From Acidimicrobiaceae bacterium (lineage in GTDB: Bacteria; Actinomycetota; Acidimicrobiia; Acidimicrobiales; Ilumatobacteraceae), in the NCBI GenBank assembly GCA_003154135.1, contig PMCN01000111.1:605-14753 (forward strand): a stretch of DNA of 14,149 bases, written 5' to 3'. How positions within the stretch are numbered: the stretch's first letter is position 1; each line of letters starts with the position of its first letter. Shown here piece by piece: positions 1-6,883 of the stretch. The position numbers and the translations under genes are program-made. A model generated the notes under the pieces. It saw nothing but the letters and a program-made list of their open reading frames with translations, did not search any database and was not told the origin of the DNA.

Positions 1-75
1 CGCCGTCAACTGACGACATACACAGGAACGCCGTCCTGCCCCGGGTCGGCTCTCGAACAAAGGAACGACTCCACC

Positions 76-480
76 ATGCACATCCCCCGCAAAGCAGCAC
101 TCGCGCTGCTCGCAGGAGTGTCGATCGCCGGCGTGGCCGGTGCATCGGCCTCGAGCCTCGGCGGCCTCACGTCGAGCTCGGTCGGCTCCGACAGCTCGGT
201 CATCGCCGCGTGCGACGGCGACGGCATCGGCATCAACTACACCACGGGCTACGACGCCACTGCGCAGAAGTACCTCATCACTGCGGTCAACTTCACCGGC
301 GTCAACGCAGCCTGCAATGGCAAGGCCGCGTCGGTCACCCTGCGCAACACCGCAGGCACCTCGCTCGCCACGACCGCGGCGCCCACCATCACCGTCGCCA
401 CGAGCGCGTTCTCCATCACGCTCGGCACCCCGGTCGATGCCAACTTGGCCACTGGCGTCTCGCTGATCATCTCCGGCTGA
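76..480 (+). CDS. Small exported protein of a SipW-type secretion module
   Basis: This is a 134-residue exported protein of unknown function. It has a short basic N-terminus (Arg5, Lys6) and a hydrophobic stretch at about residues 7-22. The motif ASASSLGG follows at residues 23-30 and recurs exactly in the next gene product. The mature part is Ser/Thr/Ala-rich, with alternating residues suggesting beta strands, and has two cysteines (in AACDGDG and NAACNGK) that could form a disulfide. The pattern 'LGGLTSS..VGS..S.IAACD.DG' resembles small proteins I associate with actinobacterial SipW loci. That is recollection, not a search. AAAGGA lies 12 nt before the ATG, a rather long spacing. The gene heads a three-gene run ending in a signal peptidase, so the inference is that it is a dedicated substrate, perhaps a cell-surface or fibre subunit. 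Further genes of the operon may lie upstream of the window. Confidence 0.8.
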   Translation: MHIPRKAALALLAGVSIAGVAGASASSLGGLTSSSVGSDSSVIAACDGDGIGINYTTGYDATAQKYLITAVNFTGVNAACNGKAASVTLRNTAGTSLATTAAPTITVATSAFSITLGTPVDANLATGVSLIISG

Positions 481-502
481 TCGGCTCGCGTCCGCAACTC
501 CC

Positions 503-1234
503 ATGAGCTGGCGCATCGTGTCGCTCCGCACGATCGTCACCGTCCTCGCGGCGGTGACCATCGGCGCGCTCGGCGTCGCGAGCGCCAGCTCACTTGGTGG
601 CATCGTGCCGAAGTCGATCACGAGCGTCAATGCGTCGTCCAGCGCCGGCACCCCCACGGTGCTCAGCTGTGACGACTTCTCCCGCGCGGCAGCCACCGGC
701 ACCGCGCTCGTCTCGCGCCCCGTGCAGTTGCCGGCCACATGCGGCGCGGCGACGTGGACCGTGCACCTGGGCACGTGGACCATCACCTCCGGTCAGCTCG
801 GTGCGGCCACCGCGAACGCCACCGCCACGGTCTCCGCCGGCCAGACCAACGCGAGCGCGCAGGCCACCGTGCTCAACATGAACGGCGCCAGCCGTGCCGC
901 CGGCGTGGCCATCGATCACACGGGCTCCACCCGCACCTTCCTGGCCGCGGTGATGTCGGGTCCGAGCACGCTCAACCTCCAACTGTCGACGAGCGGCACG
1001 ATGAGCACGTTGGCGACGGCGAGCGTCACGTTCGCCGCCAGCAACGTGCTGCGCATCACGCGCAACGGCTCGGCGGTCACGGTCAGCATCGACGGCACGC
1101 AGAAGATCGCGTTCACGCTCACGGCAGGCCAGATCTCCACGCTCAGCTCGGGCACTCGCGCCGGCCTCTACTGGAGCTCGGGCAGCACCGTCAAGTTCAC
1201 CAACTTCCTCCTCACGACCGCGTACGCACCATGA
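503..1234 (+). CDS. Exported ConA/laminin-G-like domain protein, SipW-module partner
   Basis: This is a 243-residue exported protein. The N-terminal hydrophobic segment (about residues 5-25) runs into ASASSLGG at residues 26-33, identical to the motif in the preceding gene product although the codons differ. After a Ser-rich linker comes 'CDDFSRA', then 'W.VHLGTWTITSGQL', a central repeat of short beta strands, and a C-terminal 'GLYWSSGSTVKFTNFLL'. This order is typical of concanavalin A/laminin-G-like jelly-roll domains that bind carbohydrate or act as adhesion modules. No glycosidase catalytic residues are evident, so binding or structure is more likely than hydrolysis. The gene starts 22 nt after the upstream stop, and its TGA overlaps the ATG of the signal peptidase gene (ATGA), so translation is probably coupled. 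The fold is assigned by eye; the true ligand is unknown. Confidence 0.8.
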   Translation: MSWRIVSLRTIVTVLAAVTIGALGVASASSLGGIVPKSITSVNASSSAGTPTVLSCDDFSRAAATGTALVSRPVQLPATCGAATWTVHLGTWTITSGQLGAATANATATVSAGQTNASAQATVLNMNGASRAAGVAIDHTGSTRTFLAAVMSGPSTLNLQLSTSGTMSTLATASVTFAASNVLRITRNGSAVTVSIDGTQKIAFTLTAGQISTLSSGTRAGLYWSSGSTVKFTNFLLTTAYAP

Positions 1235-1884
1235 CCGTCCACGTCGAGTCCCAGGCGCACGGCACGTGGCACCGCGTCCGCAACATCGTCGACGTCGCGC
1301 TCCTCGTGCTCTGCGTCGGCGCGGTCGTGTACTTCTGGCCGGCGTCGCTCGGCGGCAGCAGCCACCTGATCGTCGTCGAGGGCCATTCGATGCAGCCCAC
1401 GTTCCACCTCGGCGACATCGTCATCACCCGCGACGATCCGCACCCCCGCATCGGCGACATCATCGTCTATCGCATCCCCAAGGGTCAGGCCGGCGAGGGC
1501 ATGCTGATCATCCACCGCGTGAAGTCGATCCGTGCCGATGGCACGTACCAGACCCAGGGCGACAACCGCACCACCCCCGACCCGTTCGACGTCACCTCTG
1601 CCGACATCCTCGGCTCACCGGTGGTGGCCGTGCCCCACGTCGGTCGGCTGATCGGGCTCTGCTCGAACCCGTTGGTCGTCGGTGCTGCAGCAGGCATGCT
1701 CACCACGCTGGTGCTGTGGCCGAAGAAGCGTCGGCAGGCGTCGGCATCCGAGCTCGAGCCCGGTCCCGACCCCGACGTCGAATCCCGACGAGCGCCGACG
1801 GTCGACTTCGACTTCGACGCCGATGCCGAGGCTTGGCTCCGCGAGCAGCTCTCAGCCGACTCGTTTGGCAGCGTTGACGCCTGA
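1231..1884 (+). CDS. sipW: SipW-type (ER/archaeal-like) signal peptidase I
   Basis: This 217-residue membrane peptidase would remove signal peptides from exported proteins. An N-terminal membrane segment lies at about residues 18-36. The S26 nucleophile box is 'EGHSMQPTF' with Ser53. The general base region is 'LIIHRV', so residue 95 is His rather than the Lys of classical bacterial LepB, which makes it the ER/SipW subtype. The downstream 'QGDN' supplies Asp111. A second membrane segment at about 145-163 is followed by a basic stop (KKRR) and an acidic tail rich in Asp/Glu. SipW enzymes usually process a few dedicated substrates encoded beside them (TasA/TapA in Bacillus), and the two exported proteins just upstream fit that role. 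The start is fixed by the ATGA overlap with the upstream gene. The last 33 bp overlap the converging hexosaminidase gene. Confidence 0.93.
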   Translation: MTVHVESQAHGTWHRVRNIVDVALLVLCVGAVVYFWPASLGGSSHLIVVEGHSMQPTFHLGDIVITRDDPHPRIGDIIVYRIPKGQAGEGMLIIHRVKSIRADGTYQTQGDNRTTPDPFDVTSADILGSPVVAVPHVGRLIGLCSNPLVVGAAAGMLTTLVLWPKKRRQASASELEPGPDPDVESRRAPTVDFDFDADAEAWLREQLSADSFGSVDA

Positions 1885-3291
1885 CGCGACGAGGCGTTGG
1901 TACTGGTGCGCCAGGCGCCCGCGGGCGTCGTCGAACGAACGAAGTGACTGGTTGGTCCAGCCCACCTCGGCCAGGCACAGCAGCCGTGGGAAGCAGAGGT
2001 GCTCGACCTGGCGGAAGGTGTGCACCTTCTCGGTCCACAGCGGTGCCTCCACCCCGGCGATGCGGTCGTCGCACACCCCCGGCACGAGCGCTGCGGGATC
2101 CCACTCGTAGGCGGTGTCGATGTCGATGTCGCCGGCCCAGCGACGGCCGAGCAGGTCGTGTTCGTCGTGGCGCATGTCGAGGTAGGTGTGCCGCGCGGGC
2201 GACATGATCAGCCGCGTGCCGGGCGTCGAGCCGCCCGCGACATCCGGGTGGAGCCAGTGCTGGACGAGCGTGCGCTCGCTCAGCGGCACATTCGCGATCT
2301 CCTCCCAGCCCACCATGGTGCGGCCGAGACCCGTCACCACCTGCTGGACGTACTCGATGAAGCTCGCGTACTGCGTGCGCTCCGTGGCGTGAGCCTCGTC
2401 GCCGCCGACGTGCAGGTACGGCCCCGGCGTGTGATCGGCAAGCGTGCCCAGCACATCGGCGACGAACCCCCGAGTTGCGGGCAGGTCGAGGTGCAGCGAA
2501 CTGAACCCCACGTTCTTGCCGTGGTAGGAGGGTGGGGCCACGCCGTCGGGATTGAGCGCGGGCACCGACGCCAGCGCAGCGTTGGTGTGGCCCGGCATGT
2601 CGACTTCCGGCACGATGGTCACGAAGTGCCTGCTCGCGTGCATCACGATCTCGTCGTAGTCGCGCAGGCTGAACCAGCCGCCCATGTCGCCGCCCACAGC
2701 GCTGTCGCCGCCCACCGCGGTGAGCGTGGGCCAGCCCGGCACTTCGATGCGCCATCCCTGGTCGTCGGTGAGGTGCAGGTGCAACCGGTTGAGCTTGTAG
2801 CGGGCGATGAGCTCGATGAACCGCTTCACCTGGTCGACGTTGAAGAAGTGGCGCGCCACGTCGAGCATCGCCCCTCGCCATTCGAAGCGAGGCATGTCGA
2901 CGATGCGCATCGCGGGAATGGTGGGCGGTGATCCATCGCGGGGCACCAACTGCACCAGCGTGCGCGTGCCGTTCCACAGACCGTGGGCATCGCGGGCCAC
3001 CACGCGCACGCCGCCGCTGCGCACGTCGAGCTGGTAACCCTCGTCGCCGAGGTCGGTGCGTTCCGGCGCCCCGACGAGCTCGATGTCGCCCGGCGTGGCC
3101 GATGCGCCGCGCGTGAGCACCACTGCGCAGATGCCCTGGAGATCGGCCACGAGCTGATCGCCCACTCCTGCGCCGACCGGGTCGGCCGGCACCACGATGT
3201 GCGCCTGCGCGCCGATGGTGAAGGAGCCGTCGAGCAGCTCCACCTCCTGTGGCAGGGGCAGCAGGGCGTGCAGTTCCGCGGGTGTCGTCAC
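1852..3291 (-). CDS. GH20 beta-N-acetylhexosaminidase, cytosolic
   Basis: This family hydrolyses terminal beta-linked GlcNAc/GalNAc from oligosaccharides, by substrate-assisted catalysis in known members. The protein has about 479 residues. An N-terminal GH20b-like domain (about 1-125) precedes the TIM barrel, which opens with 'FEWRGAMLDVARHFF'. The barrel shows 'HLTDDQGWRIE' (about 173-183), 'PEVDMPGH' (228-235) and the catalytic pair Asp298-Glu299 in 'HVGGDEAH'. 'YEWDP' and a Trp-containing stretch near the C-terminus complete the pocket. No signal peptide is visible, so it probably acts in the cytosol on imported chitobiose- or peptidoglycan-derived sugars. I chose the GTG at 3291 because the conserved domain begins there and GAGG lies 5 nt upstream. 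The open frame continues to 3639, but that stretch overlaps the divergent membrane-protein gene and looks non-coding. The 3' end overlaps sipW tail to tail. Confidence 0.92.
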   Translation of the reverse strand: MTTPAELHALLPLPQEVELLDGSFTIGAQAHIVVPADPVGAGVGDQLVADLQGICAVVLTRGASATPGDIELVGAPERTDLGDEGYQLDVRSGGVRVVARDAHGLWNGTRTLVQLVPRDGSPPTIPAMRIVDMPRFEWRGAMLDVARHFFNVDQVKRFIELIARYKLNRLHLHLTDDQGWRIEVPGWPTLTAVGGDSAVGGDMGGWFSLRDYDEIVMHASRHFVTIVPEVDMPGHTNAALASVPALNPDGVAPPSYHGKNVGFSSLHLDLPATRGFVADVLGTLADHTPGPYLHVGGDEAHATERTQYASFIEYVQQVVTGLGRTMVGWEEIANVPLSERTLVQHWLHPDVAGGSTPGTRLIMSPARHTYLDMRHDEHDLLGRRWAGDIDIDTAYEWDPAALVPGVCDDRIAGVEAPLWTEKVHTFRQVEHLCFPRLLCLAEVGWTNQSLRSFDDARGRLAHQYQRLVASGVNAAKRVG

Positions 3292-3376
3292 CGGACCCTC
3301 ACTGCGCGCATGCTTCCACGGTACGACCTCGGCGCACGTCGCAGCATGGGGGTCCTCGTCGCGCGAAAGTGAGGAG

Positions 3377-4051
3377 GTGCCGACCTCCACCCCCGACGGG
3401 AGCCTCGACCTCGCGGTGGCGCCATATCGCCCACTGCGCCCCTGGTTCCGCCTCGTGACCGCGCTCGCCATCGTGGTGGCCATCGCCGCCCAGTGCCAAC
3501 GCCTCTCGTCCGATGGCGTGTTCAAGCCGGTCAACGTCTTCAGCTTCTTCACCATCCAGTCCAAGATCCTCACGGTGTTCGTGCTGCTCGGCCTCGAGTC
3601 GCGAACCGACTCGGCGGTGCACCGCCTCGCTCGCAGCATTCGGCCCGGAGTGGTGCTCTACATGGCGATGACCGGTGTCATCTACGCCGTGCTGCTCGCA
3701 CCCGCGTCGGCCGATGTCGGGCTCACCGCGAAGTGGGTCGACACCATCGTGCACGTCGTTGCACCGATCGTCATCGTCGGCGACTGGTTCCTCTCGCCGC
3801 CCTCTCGCCGACCTGGAGTCGCCGACATCTGCAAGTGGCTCGCGTTCCCGGTCGCCTGGCTCGCCTACAGCCTCGTGCGCGGCTCGATCGTCGACTGGTA
3901 CCCGTATCCCTTCCTCGACCCGCGACCGGGTCATCACGCGGCCGGAAGCTGGGGGGTGGTGTCGCTGATGGTGGCCGTCATCGCGGTCGCCGTGCTCGCG
4001 TTCGCGTGGGTGTTGGTGCGCATCACACCACGCAGGGACGTTCGGCCCTAG
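3377..4051 (+). CDS. Pr6Pr-like (FAR-17a/AIG1-like) multi-spanning membrane protein
   Basis: This integral membrane protein has about 224 residues from the GTG at 3377. Around six hydrophobic segments are visible. Recognisable family signatures are 'NVFSFFTIQSKI' after the first helix, 'YMAMTGVIYAVLL' in the middle, 'W.DTIVHVVAPIVIVGDW' with a central His, and 'YPYPFLDPRPG' before the last helix. These match the Pr6Pr/FAR-17a-AIG1-like group as I know it. Eukaryotic AIG1/ADTRP members are reported as Thr-based hydrolases of fatty acid esters, but the function of bacterial members is not established and I do not assign one. The start is uncertain: GTG 3377 has an AG-rich stretch (GAGGAG) directly abutting it, and GTG 3416 is an alternative that keeps all membrane segments. 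It is divergent from the GH20 gene across about 85 bp. Confidence 0.85.
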   Translation: MPTSTPDGSLDLAVAPYRPLRPWFRLVTALAIVVAIAAQCQRLSSDGVFKPVNVFSFFTIQSKILTVFVLLGLESRTDSAVHRLARSIRPGVVLYMAMTGVIYAVLLAPASADVGLTAKWVDTIVHVVAPIVIVGDWFLSPPSRRPGVADICKWLAFPVAWLAYSLVRGSIVDWYPYPFLDPRPGHHAAGSWGVVSLMVAVIAVAVLAFAWVLVRITPRRDVRP

Positions 4052-4148
4052 GCGTTCCGTCCGGAACCGGAGTATCACGAGAGCCGAGGGACTTCCCTAC
4101 AGAGTCCGTCGCCAGAGCCCCCCATCTGCGTGGGGCCTGAGTGCGGAT

Positions 4149-4182
4149 CGGTGGGGGGCGTCATCGGGGGCGCCCCCCACCG
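4149..4182. terminator. GC-rich 12-bp perfect hairpin, probable bidirectional terminator
   Basis: The arms CGGTGGGGGGCG (4149-4160) and CGCCCCCCACCG (4171-4182) are perfectly complementary around a 10-nt loop. The hairpin lies about 100 nt past the Pr6Pr-like stop and about 145 nt past the DUF2817 stop. No U-tract follows on either strand, which is common for high-GC actinobacterial terminators but leaves the function inferred. A weaker stem, CCCCA/TGGGG at 4120-4135, lies just before it. Confidence 0.5.
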
Positions 4183-4226
4183 CCCTCGCTCGCCGGGGCC
4201 GCGCCGCGCAGTTGCGCACGCCTTCA

Positions 4227-4315
4227 GCTCGGCTTCTGGGCAGCCGTCCTGACGCTTTCCGTCGGGCATCCTGCCCAGAAGCTCGGATGGCGGCGATCCT
4301 GCCCAGAAGCCGAGC
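4227..4315. repeat. Three copies of CTGCCCAGAAGC, one inverted
   Basis: CTGCCCAGAAGC occurs at 4271-4282 and 4299-4310, and its reverse complement occurs at 4232-4243. The two direct copies extend to a 15-nt identity (ATCCTGCCCAGAAGC, 4268-4282 and 4296-4310), 28 nt apart. The outer pair forms a perfect 17-bp inverted repeat: GCTCGGCTTCTGGGCAG at 4227-4243 and its complement at 4299-4315. The inverted copy can pair with either direct copy, so two mutually exclusive stems are possible (27-nt or 55-nt loop). It lies 13 nt past the stop of the DUF2817 gene. Confidence 0.75.
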
Positions 4316-4327
4316 GGCCGGGAGCTG

Positions 4328-5392
4328 CTACGGCTGGAGTGCCGCGCCCATCACCTCGGCGAAGCGAGTCCAGCACGCCGCGATCCACGCCGGATCGTCG
4401 TCGGCGAACGCGGCGCGCACCTGCGCCCGCACCATCGGAGCATTGCTGCCGCGTGGGTCGCCGCGCGAGTGGAGCCACGCATCGGCACGCAACGATTGCA
4501 GCACGGTGATCGGGTCGACGGTGCCGTACTCGATGGTGATGGGAGTGACCTCGGCGTGCGGCGCGAGGTCGCCGGCGACCATCAGCCAGTCGCCGGCCAG
4601 CACCGCCGACACGCTGTCGCCGTCGAGCATCGAGGTGATGGAGCCCCACCGCTGCGCGGCGCGGTCGTAGTGGGGCTCGCCCTTGGGCGCGCTGGCGATC
4701 AGCTCGCCCACTCCCCACGGTCCGAGTCCGGTGTGCAGATCGATGATGATCACCCGCTCGGCGCCGGTGAGCGACGCCGCGCAGAACTCGCGCAGCCAGC
4801 GGTGCGACCACACCGGACCGGTGCCGCCGTAGAACACGCCGGTGGGGTGCGCGTACTGCCCGCCGCTGATGACCGCCTGCAGCCGGGCGAAGCCCCAGTC
4901 GTCGGCGTAGCCCAGCAGCTCGGTGGTGGTGCGGGTGAGCTCGGCATCGGTCCACTCGGCGGGCACGAGGAGGTCGGCGATGCGCCCGTAGTCGGCGTTG
5001 GCGGGCGGCGGCTGCGACCAGTCGACGAAGTTGCGGTTGAGGTCGACGTTGTCCTCGTTCACCCGCCGTACCCAGGCCATGCCGAACGGGTTCAGCGCGT
5101 GCACGTGCACGACGCGCACGTCGGTTGGCCGCTCGGCGGCGTCGTGCGTCAACCAGTGCGTCTGCAGCGCCGAGCCGCAGTAGCCCTCCACGCCGTGCGT
5201 GGCCGACACCACCAGCACGACGGTGCTCGCGTCGGCAGGTCCGAGGTCGGCGACGTCGACGGCGAGATCCTCGTCGGCCGGACCCTTCAGCGGATGGGGG
5301 AACGATGTGATGCCGACGCTCACGCTCGCCGCGGCAGCGAGGAACGCGGCGCGTGCGTGGGGGTAGTCGGGGCTCAGCAACAGTTCGGCCAT
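4328..5392 (-). CDS. DUF2817 family M14-like zinc carboxypeptidase
   Basis: This is a 354-residue predicted metallocarboxypeptidase-like protein. The zinc site of M14 enzymes is recognisable: 'ATHGVEGY' supplies His66 and Glu69, and 'IIDLHTGLG' supplies His220. 'NPFGMAWVRRVNEDNVDLNRNF' (residues 101-122) matches the substrate-carboxylate-binding Asn-Arg region of the family. A late 'ITIEYGT' may carry the catalytic Glu. The natural substrate of DUF2817 proteins is unknown to me. No signal peptide is seen. It is the last gene of the operon led from 8020, and its ATG at 5392 is 13 nt after the stop of the ferric-reductase-like gene. A longer start at 5431 would overlap that gene and adds residues without family similarity, so I rejected it. 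There is no strong SD before 5392, which suggests dependence on translation of the upstream gene. Confidence 0.88.
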   Translation of the reverse strand: MAELLLSPDYPHARAAFLAAAASVSVGITSFPHPLKGPADEDLAVDVADLGPADASTVVLVVSATHGVEGYCGSALQTHWLTHDAAERPTDVRVVHVHALNPFGMAWVRRVNEDNVDLNRNFVDWSQPPPANADYGRIADLLVPAEWTDAELTRTTTELLGYADDWGFARLQAVISGGQYAHPTGVFYGGTGPVWSHRWLREFCAASLTGAERVIIIDLHTGLGPWGVGELIASAPKGEPHYDRAAQRWGSITSMLDGDSVSAVLAGDWLMVAGDLAPHAEVTPITIEYGTVDPITVLQSLRADAWLHSRGDPRGSNAPMVRAQVRAAFADDDPAWIAACWTRFAEVMGAALQP

Positions 5393-5405
5393 GCCGGCCA
5401 GTGTG

Positions 5406-5969
5406 TCACCGTGCGGCGTTGGCCTGGGCACGCACGATGCGCTTGGCGCGCCCCTGCAGCACGCGGGCGATGAACACGAACGCGACGATCGCGGTGCCGC
5501 CGCCCGCCACAGCGACGAAGATCACGTTGGTGGCATCGGTGCCGGCGAGCACGCCGTGCACGGTGACCATCGCGAACAAGACGTACGACAGCATGTGCAC
5601 CGCGTGCCAGAGCCGGCGCGGCAGCCGCTTCATCACGAGCGACGTGAGCTGCACGACGGCCATCAGGTACAGCCCGATCACGCCCCAGGTGACCGCCCCA
5701 CGCTTCCACGCGCTGGCCTGCGGCACGAACAGCTCGCGCCAGCCGAAGTGGGTGTAGTTGTCGGCGACGAGCGCGCCCAGGTGCAGGCCGGTGGTCACGA
5801 CCGCGAGCGCGCCGAGCCACCGGTGCAGGTCGAGCAGCCATGCCGGACGGTCGGCTGGCTTCAGCATGCGGGTCGTGAGCAGCACGCCCCACAAGCATGT
5901 GGCGCCGAGCACCATCCAGGCCACCATGCCGCTCGCTCGCGACATGTACCACCACGTCTGGGGGTTCAT
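5406..5969 (-). CDS. Ferric-reductase-like haem-binding membrane protein
   Basis: This 187-residue membrane protein has about five helices (around residues 12-32, 48-68, 94-114, 122-142 and 148-170). It resembles the ferric-reductase-like transmembrane domain (FRD/YedZ-MsrQ type), which carries b haem and passes electrons across the membrane. Candidate haem ligands lie on facing helices: His49 and His63 in 'LHRWLG...GLHLG', His122 and His125 in 'LWHAVHM', and His138 in 'VHG'. There is no FAD/NAD domain, so it needs a partner. Its ATG overlaps the ApbE stop (ATGA), showing translational coupling, and AAGGA sits 9 nt upstream inside apbE. Pairing with a flavin transferase suggests electron flow to or from a covalently bound FMN protein, but that acceptor is not seen in this window. 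Confidence 0.87.
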   Translation of the reverse strand: MNPQTWWYMSRASGMVAWMVLGATCLWGVLLTTRMLKPADRPAWLLDLHRWLGALAVVTTGLHLGALVADNYTHFGWRELFVPQASAWKRGAVTWGVIGLYLMAVVQLTSLVMKRLPRRLWHAVHMLSYVLFAMVTVHGVLAGTDATNVIFVAVAGGGTAIVAFVFIARVLQGRAKRIVRAQANAAR

Positions 5970-6883
5970 CCTTCGAAGTCCTTCATCGTGAGCGTGCGGT
6001 GCACGGTGCCGTCGGCGTCGATCGCCAGGCCGGCGAGGCCCACCTCGTGCAGCAGGGCGATGGCAGCGGGACCGTCGACCATCATCGCCGCGGTGGCGAA
6101 GGCCTCGGCAGTGGCCGCATCGCCGGCGATGACGGTGACGGTGAGGATTGTGGTGGGCGACGGCGCGCTGCTCTGCGGGTCGATGAGGTGATGAGCGATC
6201 TCGCCATCGGGAGTCGACCAGCGGCGCACGGTGGTGCCACTCGTTGCCACCCCACCCTGTTCGAGGTGGATGAAGGCGAGGTGCTCCGGCGCCCGGAGCG
6301 GGTCTTCGATGCCGAGGTACCACGACGTGTCGCCGAGCGGTCGACCGAGCACGGCGAGGTCGCCGCCGACGTTGACGATGACGCCGTGGGCGCCCAGCTC
6401 CATCAGTTCCTCGGCCACGATGTCGGCCGCCATGCCCTTGCCGATGCCGCCCAGGTCGATGGCCGTCGTGGCCGGCACGGTGAGCGTGCCAGCGTCGTAG
6501 TCGACCCCCACGAGCGCGCTCTGGCCGACGCGATGGCCGCGCACCTCGGGGGCGGCTGCCTGGGTGATGACGCTGTGCGTGTAGCCGGCATCGACCAGTG
6601 CAGGGAGCACGGTGATGTCGAAGCGGCCGGCGGTCTGGCGCCATGCGTCGAGGGCGCGGGCCACGACCGCCAGCGTGTCCTCGTGCACCCACACCGGTTC
6701 GCCGCCGGCCTGGTTCGCCCGCGTGATGTCGCTGTCCGGCAGGAACCGGCTCCACCACTCCTCCAACTGCCGCAGCCGTTGTTCGGCGTGGTCGAGCAGC
6801 TCGTCGCTGCCGCCGTGCACCACGAGGTGAGCCGCGCTGCCCATCACCCGCAGGTGACGCTCGAGCGGCTCTGGGTGGGTCAC
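5966..6883 (-). CDS. apbE: FAD:protein FMN transferase
   Basis: ApbE enzymes attach FMN through a phosphoester bond to Thr/Ser of target proteins, using FAD and a divalent cation. This 305-residue protein has the family landmarks in order: 'MGSAAHLVV' at the start (typical MGT..), 'WWSRFLPDSDITRAN' (43-57), 'GRFDITVLPAL' (86-96), 'IDLGGIGKGMAAD' (142-154), 'VIVNVGGDLAVLG' (168-180), 'GVATSGTTVRR' (211-221), 'HHLIDPQS' (231-238) and 'DAATAEAFATAAMMV' (255-269), the last near the metal-binding region. It lacks a signal peptide or lipobox, so it probably works in the cytoplasm, unlike classical periplasmic ApbE. The start is GTG at 6883, overlapping the upstream stop as GTGA; the stop overlaps the next gene's ATG. 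No FMN-acceptor motif protein is visible next to it. Confidence 0.93.
   Translation of the reverse strand: MTHPEPLERHLRVMGSAAHLVVHGGSDELLDHAEQRLRQLEEWWSRFLPDSDITRANQAGGEPVWVHEDTLAVVARALDAWRQTAGRFDITVLPALVDAGYTHSVITQAAAPEVRGHRVGQSALVGVDYDAGTLTVPATTAIDLGGIGKGMAADIVAEELMELGAHGVIVNVGGDLAVLGRPLGDTSWYLGIEDPLRAPEHLAFIHLEQGGVATSGTTVRRWSTPDGEIAHHLIDPQSSAPSPTTILTVTVIAGDAATAEAFATAAMMVDGPAAIALLHEVGLAGLAIDADGTVHRTLTMKDFEG

Larger units (their letters stand above)
4052..4327. other. Convergent intergenic region with hairpins and a triplicated 12-mer
   Basis: No convincing reading frame is seen in these 276 bases between the 3' ends of the Pr6Pr-like gene and the DUF2817 gene. The region holds a small inverted repeat near 4054-4071, a hairpin at 4120-4135 (CCCCA/TGGGG), a perfect 12-bp GC-rich stem at 4149-4182, and three copies of CTGCCCAGAAGC. 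The structures are described separately. Terminators are expected here because transcription converges from both sides. Confidence 0.7.

Noticed and set aside
739..1230. 5' extension of the sipW frame
   Set aside because: It overlaps the ConA-like protein gene in another frame and translates to Arg/His-rich nonsense; the ATGA junction gives a clean start at 1231.
3292..3639. N-terminal extension of the GH20 protein
   Set aside because: It overlaps the divergent membrane-protein gene and has no domain similarity; the GTG at 3291 with GAGG upstream begins the family domain.
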